A DNA stretch of 64,000 nt from an uncultured Lentisphaerota bacterium (GCA_903889245.1 CAISWQ010000072.1:1-64000), one strand, 5' to 3'; counted from the stretch's first letter, positions 9,309-19,586 are shown. Translations and numbers: made by a program. The notes: a model not told the origin generated them from the sequence alone.

Positions 9309-9488
9309 ACGGGCTGGCAGAAAAATGGCGGGTAGAAAAATTCAGAATTGCCGCACAAGCTCCCGGTGGTACGGGCTGGTTCGCCCTCGGTCGCGGCTAC
9401 AGCGCCTATTCATCATTCAAGGTCTGCCCCTGCGCACCCCATTTTTCCATCGCGCGCGGCTCCGCCGCGCGTCAAAGGCAAAAGCAAA

Positions 9489-11711
9489 CTACGGCCTGGG
9501 CAAAACCACCACCCGCACGCCAACCTCCGCGCCCCTGCCGGCGGGCCGGACCCTGCCGCGATCGGCGCAGCGCGTACCCGATGCTTGGTCGTACCAACCA
9601 CCGCCCCGCACCACGCGACAGGTTTGTTGCTCCGATTTCTTTTCGCCACCCTGCCAATACTCAACCTTCTGCGTGTCGCCGCTACTCGGCCCAGTGGGAT
9701 TGCGCGCGCCATCACGCAGTTGTTGATAGGCCGTGGCCACATACCAATCCTGGCACCACTCCCAGACGTTGCCCGCCATGTCATATAAGCCGTAACCATT
9801 GGGCCGATAGCTCTTCACCGGCTTGGTGGTGTCGCTGTAGTCATTGCGCCGGACCAGGGTTTCCTTCTGATACGGTTCCCACCAGCTCGTACATTCTTGC
9901 GCCGTGGTCAACTCCGCCACACCAGCAAGGCGCTCGGCTGTGTTGGCCTCCTGCTTGTCCCACTGATTTCCCCACGGCCATTTGACGTCGCGCCCACCCT
10001 TGGCGGCTTTTTCCCATTGCGCCTCGGTCGGCAATTCGCCGCCCATCCACAGGCAAAAGGCCCGCGCACCGTACCAAGAGAGTTCGACGACGGGATGTTG
10101 TGCAAATCCAGCTTTCGCTGAAAAAGCAGAACCGTTACCCGTAATTTTTATCGCGGGCCCCAAGTTGACCCACGAGACGCCGCCTTCCTCCTGATTGCCT
10201 TTTTCGTTCAGAAACTTGGCGAACTGCTCGCAGGTGACCTCGGTTTCGCCCATCCAGTAAGCATCGAGCCAGATGCGCCGCGCCGGATGCTCATTGTCAA
10301 AACCTTCGCCATTGGCGCTGCCCAGGTTGAACTCGCCGGCGGGAACAAGACAGAGCCGGTATCCGGTTTGCTCGTGCTCCAGCAGGGATGGCAAACCGCT
10401 GGTCGTATCGCAGGCCGTGCCCACCATTTTGAAACCGGCCGGCACGCGCGCGGTACGCGCCGCCGCGAGTGCGCTCTCCAATTTGCTCTGCCGCTCGCGG
10501 GCCTGCACATCCACTGCCGGCACAAGCGGCTTTGGCTCTGCTGCAGGACCGGAAAGCAACTTCACCAAGCCACCCACAGCCAGCAAACCCAGGATAACGG
10601 CGGCAATGGCTCCAACTACTTTCGCCCGTTGGAAAGCGACCGCCGGCTTGGGCGTTTCGGATTTCCAAGCCGTGCCTATGTGTGGTTGCGGCGCAGCGTG
10701 CGCTACCGGTCGCGTAGCGGGTGGTGTTGGCGGCACCGCCGTTTTGGAGCGCACGCCCTCGATCGCGCGGCACATGTCGCTGGCCGTGGCATAGCGTTCA
10801 TCAGGATCGTAGCTCAAACAACGCGAACAGATGATTTCGTCCCACATCGGATCCAAAGCGGGGCGCACTTTGCTGGGTGGTTTGATCACGCCGATCACTT
10901 TGCGCCCGGTCAGCAGTTCGTAGAGGATCACGCCCATCGCATACACATCGCTGCGGGCATCGGCGACGCGGCCCTCGCGCTGCTCCGGGCTCATGTAGTC
11001 GAAGGTGCCGACCGTGTCGGCGCTGATGGAAACCTGTCCCTTCAAGGTTGGCTGCTCGCCCAGAGAACGCGAGAGCGCATGGGCCTGCACCACGCTCTCC
11101 TCGAATTTCTCCCCCATCGCCCGCGCCAGGCCAAAGTCGGCGATGTAGAGCTTCGTGTCCTTATCGAGCAGGATGTTGGCGGGCTTCAGGTCACGATGGA
11201 TGATGCCGTTGGATATTTCGGCGTCGCGGTAGCTGTGCGCATAGTCCAAAGCTTTGCAGATTTCCAAGCCGACGGCGGCGGCTTCATCTTCGTCGAGCAG
11301 TTCGCCGCGCTCGCGGCGTTGATCGAGCAACTGGCGCAGGTTCAGCGGCTCGCGATGCGGACCCTCGATGTAGTCCATCACCAGAAACGGAATGCCATCG
11401 GCCACGCCGGTATCCGTGCAGGCGACGATATGCGGATGCTTGAGCCGGGCCGCCAGCTTGGCCTCGCGCAGGAAGCGTTTTTCAAAGCCCGATTTCCGGG
11501 CAAACTCCGCGCGAATGGTCTTGAGCGCGTGCCGAGTGCACAGATGGATGTGTTCCACCAGATAGACCGCGCCCATGCCGCCCGCGCCGAGCAGTCGGAT
11601 AATGCGGTAATTACCCAGCAACGCGCCTTCGGCCAGTGTTGCGGAATCGGTTTTGCCCTGCCCGCCCACCAAGGTCGGGCTGCTGCCCAAACTTTCGTCG
11701 CCCGGTTTCAT
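9489..11711 (-). CDS. Ser/Thr protein kinase fused to C-terminal FGE-sulfatase-like domain
   Basis: Kinase motifs GAGGMGAVYLVEH, IIHRDLKPANILLD, IADFGLA; TM segment; C-terminal GGELPTEAQWEKAAKGG...GNVWEWCQDWY...VVRGGGW. Confidence 0.9.
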   Translation of the reverse strand: MKPGDESLGSSPTLVGGQGKTDSATLAEGALLGNYRIIRLLGAGGMGAVYLVEHIHLCTRHALKTIRAEFARKSGFEKRFLREAKLAARLKHPHIVACTDTGVADGIPFLVMDYIEGPHREPLNLRQLLDQRRERGELLDEDEAAAVGLEICKALDYAHSYRDAEISNGIIHRDLKPANILLDKDTKLYIADFGLARAMGEKFEESVVQAHALSRSLGEQPTLKGQVSISADTVGTFDYMSPEQREGRVADARSDVYAMGVILYELLTGRKVIGVIKPPSKVRPALDPMWDEIICSRCLSYDPDERYATASDMCRAIEGVRSKTAVPPTPPATRPVAHAAPQPHIGTAWKSETPKPAVAFQRAKVVGAIAAVILGLLAVGGLVKLLSGPAAEPKPLVPAVDVQARERQSKLESALAAARTARVPAGFKMVGTACDTTSGLPSLLEHEQTGYRLCLVPAGEFNLGSANGEGFDNEHPARRIWLDAYWMGETEVTCEQFAKFLNEKGNQEEGGVSWVNLGPAIKITGNGSAFSAKAGFAQHPVVELSWYGARAFCLWMGGELPTEAQWEKAAKGGRDVKWPWGNQWDKQEANTAERLAGVAELTTAQECTSWWEPYQKETLVRRNDYSDTTKPVKSYRPNGYGLYDMAGNVWEWCQDWYVATAYQQLRDGARNPTGPSSGDTQKVEYWQGGEKKSEQQTCRVVRGGGWYDQASGTRCADRGRVRPAGRGAEVGVRVVVLPRP

Positions 11712-11822
11712 CTTCTTGCCCAGCTATATCCCTGCTCCTTGCCACCGCCGTTTGGCTGGCACTGGCTACACCAAAACCCAGCGCCAAACAAGGAAAAGCT
11801 AAGCGGCGGCGCCGCCCGCCCG

Positions 11823-11847
11823 TGGAGGGCCACGCTCCGTCGTGGCC
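11823..11847 (-). repeat. Dispersed REP-like element, copy 2 (inverted)
   Basis: TGGAGGGCCACGCTCCGTCGTGGCC. Confidence 0.93.
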
Positions 11848-11973
11848 GGATGGGAGCCGCGAAGTCGAGCAGAGTCTTCCTACCTTCCCTGTTCAACCCT
11901 CTTCTTTTTCTGTCTCCCGTCTTTCTGTCCACCTTCCGCCCTCAATCCCGCAGCATCACCCACCGTGCGCACC

Positions 11974-12012
11974 TTCGATGTTGGATGTTCGGTGTTCGAT
12001 GTTCGATGTTCG
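11974..12012. repeat. Heptamer tandem repeat (TTCGATG)n
   Basis: TTCGATG TTGGATG TTCGGTG TTCGATG TTCGATG TTCG. Confidence 0.93.
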
Positions 12013-12081
12013 CTTCCCCATTCCTCTCTCGCCCTTCCTGTGTCTTTTCCTTCTGCTTCCCGTCCTCGCGCCTGCGCTGTT

Positions 12082-12158
12082 TTCCAGGGCTTGGAAAAAA
12101 GCTCGCGGATTTTTCCAAGCCTTGGAAGAATCCGCCGCGCATGTTCCAGGCCTTGGAA
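12082..12158. repeat. Palindrome array B, 3 units
   Basis: Units 12082-12096, 12113-12127, 12144-12158, spacing 31 and 31. Confidence 0.95.
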
Positions 12159-12182
12159 ACGGAACGCGCGAAAGGAACCGCC

Positions 12183-13691
12183 ATGAAACCTTGGATCGCT
12201 GTGTCACTCACGTTGGCTGCCGCCCTGACGACCTCCGCCGCCCCGGCGATCATCCCGTACCCGGCGGACTTGCAACTGCTCGATGGTTCGGCCGCGCTCA
12301 CGCCGGAGCAAATCAAGGCCAGCATCAATCCCGAGGTGCTGCCCACGCTTGGGGCGGAGGGCTACCAACTCGTCGTCATCCCCTCCGGGGCTTCCATCAT
12401 CGCCGCGACGGAGGCCGGCGCGTTTTACGCGCGCCAGACGCTGGCGCAGTTGACCAGCGCCGGCCAGACGCCCTGCGTCAACATCACTGATAAACCCCGC
12501 TACGCGTGGCGCGGCTACATGCTCGACGTCTCGCGCCACTTCGCGCCGGTCGCCGAAATCAAGGCGCTGCTCGATGAGCTGGCCCGCTATAAACTCAACC
12601 GCTTCCACTGGCACCTGACCGATGACGAGGGCTGGCGCATCGAGATCAAGAAGTATCCGCTGCTGACGACGGTCGGCGGCCTTGGCAACAAGAGCGATCC
12701 CAAGGCGGCGGCGCAGTTCTATACGCAGGCGGAGATCCGCGACCTCGTCGCCTATGCCGCCGCGCGCCACATCACGATCGTCCCGGAGATTGACATGCCC
12801 GGCCACGCCTCCGGCGCGACGCGCGCCTACCCGGCGCACGCCGGCGGCGGGTCCGAGCGGCTGCCAAACTTCACCTTCAATCCCGGTAAGCCGGAGACGT
12901 TGCACTTCCTCCAGGACATCCTGCGCGAGGTGCAGGCCCTCTTCCCCGACTGCGGCGTGATCCATTACGGCGGCGACGAGGTCCACTTTGGCTGGGGCAA
13001 GTGGGATAGCCTGCCCGAAGTGGCGGCGCTCAAGCAGAAGGAAAACCTCGCCGACAAGCAGGCCGTGGAGAAATGGTTCAACCGGACCATGGGCGCGTTC
13101 ATCAACACGCTCGGCTGCGACGTGGGCGGCTGGGACGAGATTGGCAACGCCGGCCTCGCGCCCGACCGCACGGTGATTTTCTGGTGGCGGCACGATAAGC
13201 CCGCGCAACTGCAACAGGCGTTGCAAGGCGGCTACAAGGTGGTGCTTTGCCCGCGCCATCCGTGCTACTTCGATTTCCTCCAGAATCCGGCGCACAAGGT
13301 CGGCCGCCGCTGGCACGGCATCAACGAACTCCCGCGCGTCTATGCGTTCCCCGACGCGAGCACACTGCCCGCCGACCTCGCCGCGTCGGTGAATCACCCG
13401 CGCGTGCTCGGCCTGCAGGCGTGCCTCTGGGGCGAGACCACCGCGACGCGCGCGCGCCGCGAGTTTCTCACCTACCCGCGTCTGCTCGCGCTGGCCGAGG
13501 CCGCGTGGACGCCCGCCGCACAGAAGAACTACGACGACTTCGCCGCCCGCCTCAAAATCCACTTACCCCAACTCAAACAGCGCGGCCTCACCGCCTACGA
13601 TCCCTTCGCCAACACCGCCGAGATCGTGGACCAGCCCGGCCCCACCACCTACCTTGATCAGCCTGGAGCAAAGAAGAAAAAAGCGCCGTGA
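12183..13691 (+). CDS. Beta-N-acetylhexosaminidase, GH20
   Basis: Signal peptide; YRGYMLDVSRHF-like WRGYMLDVSRHFAPV, FHWHLTDDEGWRIEIKKYP, catalytic HYGGDEVHFG. Confidence 0.93.
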   Translation: MKPWIAVSLTLAAALTTSAAPAIIPYPADLQLLDGSAALTPEQIKASINPEVLPTLGAEGYQLVVIPSGASIIAATEAGAFYARQTLAQLTSAGQTPCVNITDKPRYAWRGYMLDVSRHFAPVAEIKALLDELARYKLNRFHWHLTDDEGWRIEIKKYPLLTTVGGLGNKSDPKAAAQFYTQAEIRDLVAYAAARHITIVPEIDMPGHASGATRAYPAHAGGGSERLPNFTFNPGKPETLHFLQDILREVQALFPDCGVIHYGGDEVHFGWGKWDSLPEVAALKQKENLADKQAVEKWFNRTMGAFINTLGCDVGGWDEIGNAGLAPDRTVIFWWRHDKPAQLQQALQGGYKVVLCPRHPCYFDFLQNPAHKVGRRWHGINELPRVYAFPDASTLPADLAASVNHPRVLGLQACLWGETTATRARREFLTYPRLLALAEAAWTPAAQKNYDDFAARLKIHLPQLKQRGLTAYDPFANTAEIVDQPGPTTYLDQPGAKKKKAP

Positions 13692-13765
13692 TGGAGCCTG
13701 GCCACCCTTGGCAATCCGCGGCAGGCGCCTCGCCTGTCACGCCGTGGAGCGTGTGAATAAGGCGG

Positions 13766-13813
13766 TTCCCAAGCTCTGGAAAAAAGGCTGGTGTCGTTTT
13801 CCAATCCTTGGAA
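13766..13813. repeat. Palindrome array C, 2 units (first degenerate)
   Basis: TTCCCAAGCTCTGGAA 13766-13781 and TTCCAATCCTTGGAA 13799-13813. Confidence 0.8.
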
Positions 13814-13839
13814 CACTCCCGCCGCGCAGAGGAGATACC

Positions 13840-16362
13840 ATGAAAAAAACAGCGTGGCTGGTGTGTGGCGTGGTGGCGATGGCGGCAACGGCGGCGGAGC
13901 GGTTCCCGTTCGTCATTCCCGGCGATGACGCGACGAAGACGGCGACGGATTTCTCGTCGCTGAACGCGCGGCCGGCGGGCGCGGATGGGTTCGTGCGGAT
14001 CAAGGACGGTCATTTTTTCACTGACGCCGGGCGGCTGCGCATCTGGGGCGTGAATACCTGCTTCAGCGCGAACTTCCCCTCGCACGCGGAGGCCGGGGCG
14101 GCGGCCGCGCACATGGCGAAGCTGGGCATCAACGCCGTGCGGATGCACCACCACGAGACGGGCACGCCGCCGCGCGGCCTGCTCGCGCCGCCGAAGGACG
14201 GGAAGCGCATGATGGACCCGGAGATGCTCGACCGGCAGGACTACTTCCTCGACCAGCTTCACCAGCACGGCATCTACGCGAACCTGAATCTGCACGTCGG
14301 CCGCGCGATGCTGGCGGCGGAAGGGTTCGCGGTCCAGAGCGAGGAGGCGCTGCGCGATTTCCGCTACGACAAGTTCCTGCTCTACTTCGAGCCGCGCATC
14401 CGGGCGCAGTTCAAGGAATTCTGCCGCGCCTACCTCGGCCATGTGAATCCCTACCGCAAGCTGCGGCGCGCGGATGATCCCGGCATCGCGGTCGTGGAGA
14501 TCACCAACGAGAACAGCTTCAGTACGCTCGGCCTTTATGTGGCCCAGAAGCTGCCGGAACCCTATCGCGCGGAATTCCTGAAGCAGTGGAACGCGTGGCT
14601 GGCGCAGCGTTATGGCAACACGGAGACGCTGAAGAAGGCGTGGGGCGCAGGCTTCGAGCCGCCGGGCGAGCAGGTCGCCAAGCTCGACGCGACCGCCGGC
14701 AAGCTCGGCGCGTGGCGCTTCAACATGGGCCGCGATGGCAAGCTGCGCGCCGAGTTCAACCAGGCCGGGCCGAACGCGGCGACGCCCGCGGTCCACGTGG
14801 CGATTGACAAACCCTGCACCGGCGTCGGCAACGAGTTGCTGCTGCCCAATCTCAAGCTGGAGGCGGGGAGAATTTATACGCTCGCCTTCGACGTGCGCGC
14901 GGCGACGCCGCGGCGGTTGCACTACGATGTGTCGCGCCAAGGCAAGCCCGACTGGAGTTCGGCCGGGTTGAACGCCGACGAGACCATCGGCAAACAGTGG
15001 CAGCATATCGAGCGCAGCTTCCGCGTCACCGACGCGCCCGAGGGCGGCTTGCGCATCGCGTTCAAGTTCCCCGGTGCGGGCGACCTCTGGTTCGCCGGCC
15101 TGCAACTGCGGCGCGGCGGCCCGCTGCACATCATCGCCGAGGACCAGTCGCTGGAGGCGCGCAATATCGGCTTCCCCTCCTCCTCCAGCGCGCAGGCGCT
15201 GACCGACCTCAAGGAATTCATGGTCGGCGTCGAGACCGATTTCATCCGCGACCTGACGGCGTTCCTCAAGCGGGACGTGGGCGTAAAGGTGCCGATCACG
15301 GCGTCGCAGATCACCTATCATGGCGCGCCGATTGTCGCCGCGACGTGCGACTACGTGGATATCCACGCCTACTGGCAGCATCCGCACTTCCCCGGCAAGC
15401 CGTGGGATCCGGAGAACTGGACCGTGGCCAACACGCCGATGGAGCGCGAGCCGGTGAAGAACTGCATGAGCGAGCGCGCCACGTGGCGCATCTTCGGCCG
15501 CCCGTTCACGATGTCGGAGTGGAACATCCCCGCGCCGCACGATGGCGCGGCCTCGTGCGTCCCCTTCGGCGCGCTCTACTGCGCGCTGCAGGATTGGGAC
15601 GGCGTCTTCTTCTTCGACTACAACTCCGACAACAAACACTGGAACGCCGAGGGCATCACCGGCTTCTTCTCCTTCGTCGGCCACACGCACAAGCTGGCGG
15701 GCATGGCGGCGTTTGCCAACATGTATCGGCGCGGCGATCTCGCGCCGCTCGCCGGCCAGGTCGCCGGCGGGCTGACCAACCGCCCCGACGCCGCGCTGGC
15801 CTTCACGAAGTTGATCGGCATCAGCGCCGGCGCAGCCGCCGAAACCACCACGCTGGAAAAAACCCAGCGGCTCGCCTCGCCCGATGGCAACGTCGTGTGG
15901 GATGCGACCGACGCCGCGCGGCCGTGGGTGCAGGTCAACGCGCCCGCCTCGCGCGCCGCGTGGGGCATGCTCGCCAACCGCAAACTCGAACTCGGCTCAC
16001 TCAAGCTCGAGATCGGCGCGGCCGAGCGCGACTACGGCGTCCTCTGCCTGACCAGCCTCGACGGCCTGCCGCTGGAAAAATCCAAGCACATGCTGCTCGC
16101 GGCCTTCGGCACGGCGGAAAATTCCGGCATGGTGTGGAACGAGAAGCGCACGAGCGTCGGCCGCAAGTGGGGCAAGGGCCCGGCGCTGATGAACGGCATC
16201 ACGGCCACTGTTTCGCTCGGCAGCCGCATCACATCCGTGCAGGCGCTCGACCCGACCGGCAAGCCGCAGGGCGCCGTGCAGGTGGAGCGCACCGGCGCCG
16301 GCTCGCGCTGGAGCATCGGCCCGGAGCACCGCACGATCTGGTACGAAATCCATGCGCACTGA
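13840..16362 (+). CDS. Secreted GH5/GH-A-like glycoside hydrolase with carbohydrate-binding-like insert
   Basis: Signal peptide MKKTAWLVCGVVAMAATAAE; FFTDAGRLRIWGVNTCFSANFP; VEITNENSF; FTMSEWNIP. Confidence 0.65.
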   Translation: MKKTAWLVCGVVAMAATAAERFPFVIPGDDATKTATDFSSLNARPAGADGFVRIKDGHFFTDAGRLRIWGVNTCFSANFPSHAEAGAAAAHMAKLGINAVRMHHHETGTPPRGLLAPPKDGKRMMDPEMLDRQDYFLDQLHQHGIYANLNLHVGRAMLAAEGFAVQSEEALRDFRYDKFLLYFEPRIRAQFKEFCRAYLGHVNPYRKLRRADDPGIAVVEITNENSFSTLGLYVAQKLPEPYRAEFLKQWNAWLAQRYGNTETLKKAWGAGFEPPGEQVAKLDATAGKLGAWRFNMGRDGKLRAEFNQAGPNAATPAVHVAIDKPCTGVGNELLLPNLKLEAGRIYTLAFDVRAATPRRLHYDVSRQGKPDWSSAGLNADETIGKQWQHIERSFRVTDAPEGGLRIAFKFPGAGDLWFAGLQLRRGGPLHIIAEDQSLEARNIGFPSSSSAQALTDLKEFMVGVETDFIRDLTAFLKRDVGVKVPITASQITYHGAPIVAATCDYVDIHAYWQHPHFPGKPWDPENWTVANTPMEREPVKNCMSERATWRIFGRPFTMSEWNIPAPHDGAASCVPFGALYCALQDWDGVFFFDYNSDNKHWNAEGITGFFSFVGHTHKLAGMAAFANMYRRGDLAPLAGQVAGGLTNRPDAALAFTKLIGISAGAAAETTTLEKTQRLASPDGNVVWDATDAARPWVQVNAPASRAAWGMLANRKLELGSLKLEIGAAERDYGVLCLTSLDGLPLEKSKHMLLAAFGTAENSGMVWNEKRTSVGRKWGKGPALMNGITATVSLGSRITSVQALDPTGKPQGAVQVERTGAGSRWSIGPEHRTIWYEIHAH

Positions 16363-16400
16363 AGTGAGCAGATAAAAAAATTAAACCCGGAGCGCACGTT

Positions 16401-17279
16401 ATGACAGCTCTACGGAACATCACCGCCGCCGCCATACTCGCGGCCAGCGCAGCCACGGCGGCTGAACCATCGGCACTCAAGCCCACCGCCGCGAACATCG
16501 CCTATGGTGAGCAAGAGCGGAATGTCCTCGATATCTACGCGCCGGCAGACGCGAAGAACCTGCCCGTCGTGTTCTGGATTCACGGCGGCGGCTGGCAGGC
16601 GGGCGACAAGTCCAGCGTGCAGGCAAAGCCGCAGGTGTTCACCGAGAAGGGTTTTGTTTTCGTCGCGGCCAACTACCGACTGTTGCCGAAGGTGGACATG
16701 GGTACGCTGGTCCGCGATGTCGCCAAGGCGCTCGGCTGGGTCCACAAAGACATCGCGGAACACGGCGGCGATCCGCAGCGCCTGTTCGTCATGGGCCACT
16801 CCGCCGGCGCGCAGCTTGCCGCACTGTTATGCACCGATGACCGCTATCTCCAGGCCGAGGGCGTCCCGTTCGCCGCGCTCAAGGGTTGCGTGCCCGTGGA
16901 TGGCGATACCTATGACATCCCGGCCATCATCGAGACCGCCGAGACGCGGCTGCGCGTGCACGGCCTGCCAATGCCGCAGTATGGCCACCGCCTGAAGTTC
17001 GGTAACACCCCGGCGCTGCATCGCGACTTCTCGGCCGTCACACACGTGGCCAAGGACAAGGGCATCCCGCCGTTTCTGATTCTGTACGTCGCCAATCATC
17101 CCGACAACACGGCGCAGGCCCAGCGCTTCGGTGCCGTACTCAAGGACGCTGGAATCCCGGTGAGGCTTTTCGGCGCGAAGGAAACCACCCACACGCGCAT
17201 CAACGCCGAACTCGGCCTACCCGATGACCCCGCGACCAAGGCGCTATGGGAATTCATGGCCGGCGCGTTGAAAAAGTAA
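16401..17279 (+). CDS. Alpha/beta hydrolase (carboxylesterase-like)
   Basis: [15 protein letters not shown] oxyanion motif, [12 protein letters not shown] nucleophile elbow. Confidence 0.85.
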   Translation: MTALRNITAAAILAASAATAAEPSALKPTAANIAYGEQERNVLDIYAPADAKNLPVVFWIHGGGWQAGDKSSVQAKPQVFTEKGFVFVAANYRLLPKVDMGTLVRDVAKALGWVHKDIAEHGGDPQRLFVMGHSAGAQLAALLCTDDRYLQAEGVPFAALKGCVPVDGDTYDIPAIIETAETRLRVHGLPMPQYGHRLKFGNTPALHRDFSAVTHVAKDKGIPPFLILYVANHPDNTAQAQRFGAVLKDAGIPVRLFGAKETTHTRINAELGLPDDPATKALWEFMAGALKK

Positions 17280-17310
17280 AACGCCCAACCTCCGCCGCGG
17301 GCCGAACTTT

Positions 17311-17365
17311 TTCCAAGCCTTGGAAAAACAAACGGCGGATTTTCCAAGGGTTGGAAAATCCGCCG
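17311..17365. repeat. Palindrome array D, 2 units; second extended to a 15-bp stem
   Basis: 17311-17325 and 17342-17356, spacing 31; CGGCGGATTTTCCAA-GGG-TTGGAAAATCCGCCG at 17333-17365. Confidence 0.95.
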
Positions 17366-17382
17366 CACGAGTTCATCGCGAT

Positions 17383-18396
17383 TTACTTCAGGCCCATGCG
17401 GACCATTTCCTCGGCGATCTGGATGGCGTTTTGCGCCGCGCCTTTCCAGATGTTGTCGCCGGCGCACCACAGGACAAGGCCGTTGTCGCAGCTCTGGTCT
17501 TTGCGGATGCGGCCGACGAGCACGTCGTAGTTCTCGCTGGCGCGGATCGGCATCGGGTAGATGGCGTTCTTGGGATCATCCACGAGCTTGACGCCCGGGG
17601 CCTTCGCGAGCAGCGCGCGCGCCTGTTCGGGCGTGAGCGGCTGCTCGAACTCGGCGTTGATCGCGATGCTGTGACCGTTGATGACCGGTACGCGCACGGT
17701 GGTCGTGGCGACGCGGATCGCGGCGTCGCCCAGGATCTTGTGCGTCTCCTTGCGCATCTTGATCTCCTCGGTGCTCTCGCCGGAGTCGTCCTTGAAGGAG
17801 CCGACCGACGGGATCACGTTGCAGGCGATCTGGTGCGGATAGACCTCGGCCTTGAGCGGCCGGCCCGCGGCCCAATCGCGCATCTGTACTTCCAGTTCCT
17901 TGATTGCCGCGCTGCCGGTGCCGGACACCGCCTGGTAGGTGCTCGCCACCAACCGGCGGAGGCGCGCGGCCTGGTGCAGCGGCGCGAGCGGCATCAGCGC
18001 GATGATCGTGCTGCAGTTCGGGTTCGCGATGAAGCCCTGGTGCTGGCGCAGCGCCTCGGCGTTGATCTCCGGGATGACGAGCGGGACGCGCGCGTCCATG
18101 CGGAAGTCGTCGCCGTTATCAATGACGACGCAGCCTTCCTCGACCGCCTGCCAGCCGAGCGTCTTGGACGCGCCCTTGGCGCCCTCGGTCCCTGCGAAGA
18201 ACGCGAAGTCCATGCCCTTGAACGCGCCCGGCCCGGCCACGCGGACCTCGACCGGCACACCGTCAATGACCTCGGTGCGTTCGCGCGTGGCGAAGACCAC
18301 GAGCTTGTTCACCGGGAAGTTCCGGCGGCGCAACAGCTTGACCATCTCGGCGCCGACCGCGCCGATGCCGACCACGCAACAGTTATACTGCTTCAT
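17383..18396 (-). CDS. asd: Aspartate-semialdehyde dehydrogenase
   Basis: VGIGAVGAEMVKLLRRRNFPV, FFAGTEGAKGAS, IANPNCSTI, TYQAVSGTG. Confidence 0.92.
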   Translation of the reverse strand: MKQYNCCVVGIGAVGAEMVKLLRRRNFPVNKLVVFATRERTEVIDGVPVEVRVAGPGAFKGMDFAFFAGTEGAKGASKTLGWQAVEEGCVVIDNGDDFRMDARVPLVIPEINAEALRQHQGFIANPNCSTIIALMPLAPLHQAARLRRLVASTYQAVSGTGSAAIKELEVQMRDWAAGRPLKAEVYPHQIACNVIPSVGSFKDDSGESTEEIKMRKETHKILGDAAIRVATTTVRVPVINGHSIAINAEFEQPLTPEQARALLAKAPGVKLVDDPKNAIYPMPIRASENYDVLVGRIRKDQSCDNGLVLWCAGDNIWKGAAQNAIQIAEEMVRMGLK

Positions 18397-18503
18397 CGCT
18401 CAACCTCACGGATGGAAGAACTGGAGTGATGGAGTGCTGGAGTACTGCGAAAACCAATCGTCCGCTTCCCATCACTCCCATACTCCACCACTCCTGCTTC
18501 GTC

Positions 18504-19586
18504 TTAGATTCTTTCCGCCACCAGGTCGCCCACCTGCTGGGTGTTGTAACCCATCTTGCCGGCGGCGAGGCTCTGGACCTTGTTCTTGCACACGTCGGCG
18601 ACGGCCTTGTTGATCGCGTTGGCGGCTGTCTGCTCGCCGAGGGTTTCCAGCATCATCATGGCGGAGCAGATCGCGGCGAGCGGATTGATCACGCCCTTGC
18701 CGGTGTACTTGGGCGCCGAGCCGCCCATCGGCTCGAACATGCTGACGCCGTGGGGATTGATGTTGCCGCCGGCGGCGATGCCGAGCCCGCCCTGCGTGAT
18801 CGCGGCGAGGTCGGTGATGATGTCGCCGAACAGGTTCGCGGTGACGAGCACATCGAACCACTCCGGGCTCTTCACCATCCACATGCACGTCGCATCCACG
18901 TGGTAGTAGTCGCGCTTGATGTCCGGGAATTCCTTCGCGCCCATCTCGTGGAACGCGCGTTCCCAGAGGTCGAACACATAGGTCAGCACGTTCGTCTTGC
19001 CGACGAGCGCGAGCGTATTGTCCGGGCCGACGCCGCGGGCCTTCTTGCCGTACTTGCGCGCGTACTCGAACGCGTAGCGCAGGCAGCGGTCCACCTGGGC
19101 GCGGGTATAGAGCATGTTCTGCACGGCCACCTCGTGCGGCGTGTCCTTCATCATGATGCCGCCGGTGCCGGTATAGACGTCGCCGGAATTTTCGCGGATC
19201 ACCACGTAGTCAATCTGCTTCGGGCCCTTGTCCTTGATCGGCGTCTCGACGCCCTCATAGAGCCGGACCGGCCGCAGGTTGATGTACTGGTCGAGCGCGA
19301 AGCGCAGCGCCAGCAGGATGCCCTTCTCGAGGATGCCCGGCTTGACCTCGGGATGCCCGATCGCACCCAGCAGGATCGCGTCGTGCTGCTTCATCTCCAC
19401 GGCGGCGTTCGCCGGCAGCACCTCGCCGGTCTTCAGGTAGCGGTCTCCGCCCCAGTCATACTCGTTGAGCTGCAGCGTGAACCCAAACTTCTTCGCGGCG
19501 ACCTGGATGACCTTCACCGCTTCGCGGGTGACTTCGGGACCGGTGCCGTCGCCGGGCAGCACCGCGATTTTGTATGTTTTGCTCAT
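18504..19586 (-). CDS. leuB: 3-isopropylmalate dehydrogenase
   Basis: IAVLPGDGTGPEV, VIRENSGDVYTG, NLFGDIITDLAA, FEPMGGSAPKYTGK. Confidence 0.9.
   Translation of the reverse strand: MSKTYKIAVLPGDGTGPEVTREAVKVIQVAAKKFGFTLQLNEYDWGGDRYLKTGEVLPANAAVEMKQHDAILLGAIGHPEVKPGILEKGILLALRFALDQYINLRPVRLYEGVETPIKDKGPKQIDYVVIRENSGDVYTGTGGIMMKDTPHEVAVQNMLYTRAQVDRCLRYAFEYARKYGKKARGVGPDNTLALVGKTNVLTYVFDLWERAFHEMGAKEFPDIKRDYYHVDATCMWMVKSPEWFDVLVTANLFGDIITDLAAITQGGLGIAAGGNINPHGVSMFEPMGGSAPKYTGKGVINPLAAICSAMMMLETLGEQTAANAINKAVADVCKNKVQSLAAGKMGYNTQQVGDLVAERI

Noticed and set aside
11265-11285. TTTCCAAGCC in the kinase gene and similar single half-sites in coding regions
   Set aside because: No mirrored arm or phased neighbour; expected by chance.
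13722-13736. CAGGCG-CCT-CGCCTG inverted repeat
   Set aside because: Short GC hairpin common at this base composition; no second copy noticed.
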